Shown: piece by piece, positions 22,399 through 23,839 of the stretch
Position numbering within the stretch: the stretch's first letter is position 1
Layout of the letters: each line of letters opens with the position of its first letter
NCBI GenBank assembly: GCA_002387845.1
Contig: DGLB01000033.1
Location: forward strand, 204 to 24,042
Reading direction: 5' to 3'
DNA length: 23,839 nucleotides
From: Stenotrophomonas maltophilia
GTDB taxonomy: Bacteria > Pseudomonadota > Gammaproteobacteria > Xanthomonadales > Xanthomonadaceae
Position numbers and translations under genes: made by a program
Notes under the pieces: generated by a model
What the model was told of the DNA's origin: nothing
The model's input: the letters and a program-made list of their open reading frames with translations, nothing else
The model's database searches: none

Positions 22399-22946
22399 GC
22401 CATAACACGCAGCCCCCGAAGGTCGTTTACGAAGGCAAGTACCAGCGCATGGTGGTTCGCGGCAGCTGGGAGTACAGCGAGCGCACCCACGCCGGCGGTC
22501 TGGCGGCGATCATCATTGCGGTGACGCCGGAGGACGAGGTGCTGTTCGTGGAACAGTTCCGGGTGCCGTTGCAGGCGCTGACCATCGAGATGCCGGCGGG
22601 CCTGGTCGGCGACATTGAAGCGGGCGAGTCGATTGAAGACTCGGCGGTGCGGGAGCTGGAGGAGGAAACCGGCTGGACCGCCGAGCATGCCGAGGTGCTG
22701 ATGATCGGCCCGACGTCGTCGGGTGCCAGCAGCGAACGGATCGCCTTCGTGCGTGCAACCGGCCTGCGCCGCGTTGGCGAGGGCGGCGGTGACGACAGCG
22801 AAGACATCACCGTGCATGCGATTCCGCGCGCCCGCGCCGCAGCCTGGCTGGTGGAGAAAATGAACCAGGGCTACCAGCTGGACGCCAAGCTGTGGGCGGG
22901 GTTGTGGATGATCGAACACCATCTGGATGGCACGCCGCGTGGCTGA
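22395..22946 (+). CDS. Nudix hydrolase
   Basis: The 183-residue protein has a complete Nudix box at about 72-94: GDIEAGE, then seven residues, then RELEEETGW. This matches G-x5-E-x7-REU-x-EE-x-GU with Arg86, Glu87, Glu90 and Glu91 as the metal-binding core. The preceding sequence (VVYEGKYQRMVVRGSWEYSERTHAGGLAAIIIAVTPEDEVLFVEQFRVP) resembles ADP-ribose pyrophosphatase-type members that hydrolyse nucleoside diphosphate sugars. The exact substrate is not readable. Its ATG overlaps the exonuclease stop (ATGA), and its last bases overlap the next gene, so translation of all three is probably linked. Confidence 0.93.
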   Translation: MSHNTQPPKVVYEGKYQRMVVRGSWEYSERTHAGGLAAIIIAVTPEDEVLFVEQFRVPLQALTIEMPAGLVGDIEAGESIEDSAVRELEEETGWTAEHAEVLMIGPTSSGASSERIAFVRATGLRRVGEGGGDDSEDITVHAIPRARAAAWLVEKMNQGYQLDAKLWAGLWMIEHHLDGTPRG

Positions 22947-23736
22947 TACCGGCAGCCTGCATCAGCCCGCATTGCTCGGTGCCGACGACCCGGTGGTGTA
23001 CCACGTGCACCACCCACAGGGCCGCTCGCCGTTCCTGTTGCTGGCCGACCATGCTGGCCAGGCAGTTCCCGCCTCGCTGGCGAATCTGGGCCTGCCGCAG
23101 GCCGAACTGGATCGCCACATCGGCTGGGACATCGGCATTGCCGGCACCACGCGTGCGCTGGCCAGGCGACTGGATGCCTGGTCGATCGAACAGAGCTATT
23201 CGCGGCTGCTGATCGACTGCAACCGGCCGCTGGCATCACCGACGCTGATTCCCGAGATCAGCGACCACACCCGCATCCCGGGCAACGCGTCGTTGAGCGA
23301 CGCGCAGCGCCAGCAGCGCATCGAGGCCATCCACGCGCCGTATCACGCGCGGATCGAGGCCGAGCTGGATGCGCGCAGTGCGCAGTCACGTCCGACCCTG
23401 CTGGTGATGATGCACAGCTTCACCCCGTCGATGAACGGGTTCGACCGCCCCTGGCACGCCGGCGTGCTGTACCACCGCGACACGCGCTTCGCGCATGCAC
23501 TGCTGCAGGCATTGCGCGACGAGGGCGATCTGGTGGTCGGCGACAACGAACCCTACTCGGTCAGCAGCACCAGCGATTACGCGGTGCCGGTGCATGGCGA
23601 GGGCCGCGGGTTGGTGCACGTGGAACTGGAGATCCGCCAGGACCTGATTGCCGATGCGGCCGGGCAGAGCGCGTGGGCGGATCGATTGGCGCGGGTGTTT
23701 GCTGCGCTGGAGCCGCGGTTGCTGGCGATGGCGTGA
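22927..23736 (+). CDS. N-formylglutamate amidohydrolase family protein
   Basis: The family (FGase, HutG-like) hydrolyses N-formylglutamate or related N-acyl amino acids in a zinc-dependent reaction. The 269-residue protein shows LLLADHAGQAVP (Asp41, His42), RHIGWDIGIAG (His64, Asp68), SRLLIDCNRP (Arg93, Asp97, Asn99) and LLVMMHSFTPSMNG (His163), then VGDNEPYS and HVELEIRQDL. ATG 22927 gives a 20-base overlap with the Nudix gene; in-frame GTG 22939 (MADTGSLHQP) is an alternative. No other hut gene is here, so a role in histidine breakdown is not supported by context. Confidence 0.9.
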   Translation: MARRVADTGSLHQPALLGADDPVVYHVHHPQGRSPFLLLADHAGQAVPASLANLGLPQAELDRHIGWDIGIAGTTRALARRLDAWSIEQSYSRLLIDCNRPLASPTLIPEISDHTRIPGNASLSDAQRQQRIEAIHAPYHARIEAELDARSAQSRPTLLVMMHSFTPSMNGFDRPWHAGVLYHRDTRFAHALLQALRDEGDLVVGDNEPYSVSSTSDYAVPVHGEGRGLVHVELEIRQDLIADAAGQSAWADRLARVFAALEPRLLAMA

Positions 23737-23756
23737 TTGCGGGTGCTGCGGGTGCT

Positions 23757-23839
23757 GCGGGTCGCCGGGCGCTGCCCGGCTGCTGTTGGTTTTTGGCGAC
23801 CAGCCGGTGGTCACGGGTTCTCTGGTTTGGCGGCTCGGG
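23757..23839 (+). repeat. Second copy of the hairpin-plus-tail repeat, cut by the window end
   Basis: GCCGGGC-GCT-GCCCGGC (23764-23780) is followed by TGCTGTTGGT, TTTTGGCGACCAGCCGGTGG, and a tail ending GGTTTGGCGGCTCGGG at the window edge. It aligns base by base, with a few changes and small indels, to the minus strand of 11431-11356. Just upstream a CTGCGGGTG motif is repeated (about 23740-23762). The ORF downstream of 23736 is closed. Confidence 0.85.

Noticed and set aside
23764..23794. Intrinsic terminator after the amidohydrolase gene (hairpin, then TTTTT)
   Set aside because: The T-run is about ten bases from the stem, and the hairpin is part of a dispersed repeat, so it was called a repeat.

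Overview
The window is high-GC chromosomal DNA from a gammaproteobacterium of the Xanthomonadaceae, most likely Stenotrophomonas. Three things point there: the hemA-prfA-OGT gene order with a Xanthomonas-type bacterial O-GlcNAc-transferase homologue, a secreted S8 protease of the xanthomonad extracellular type, and many GTAG-headed palindromes that look like the SMAG/REP family of Stenotrophomonas maltophilia. This assignment comes from reading protein and repeat patterns, not from a search.

Layout. 1-231 (-) is the start of a secreted TPR-type protein, divergent from a tight + operon hemA-prfA-OGT (296-4340), followed by a polyphosphate kinase 2 (4379-5170). 5193-7033 (-) holds a YihY/BrkB membrane protein coupled to a TlpA-like thioredoxin lipoprotein. 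7119-8035 (+) is a WrbA-type quinone reductase coupled to a DUF2069 membrane protein, then a one-domain asparaginase-like protein (8147-8632). A convergent terminator separates it from the secreted subtilisin-family protease (8688-10430, -). 10431-11512 has no convincing gene and is a mosaic of repeats: a 37-bp tandem array, two related long palindromic elements, and SMAG-like hairpins. ilvE (11513-12610, -) and sufT (12734-13285, -) follow, separated by three SMAG-like hairpins. A small membrane protein (13402-13821, +) is divergent from sufT.

13838-18139 carries the proton-translocating transhydrogenase genes pntAa, pntAb and pntB, all on the minus strand. The set is split between pntAa and pntAb by a plus-strand cassette: an ECF-type sigma factor, a probable membrane anti-sigma partner, and a periplasmic DUF3106 repeat protein. 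A large DUF1631 protein (18238-20547, -) is divergent from a + run of nitroreductase, 5'-3' exonuclease, Nudix hydrolase and N-formylglutamate amidohydrolase-like genes (20877-23736). The last 80 bases begin a second copy of a repeat seen at 11356-11431.

Most of the protein content is ordinary housekeeping. The least explained material is the repeat mosaic. Two elements in inverted orientation share an invariant core and an AAAACAT-NN-ATGTTTT hairpin, but have different outer stems that still pair. GTAG palindromes also supply the stop codon of three unrelated genes.
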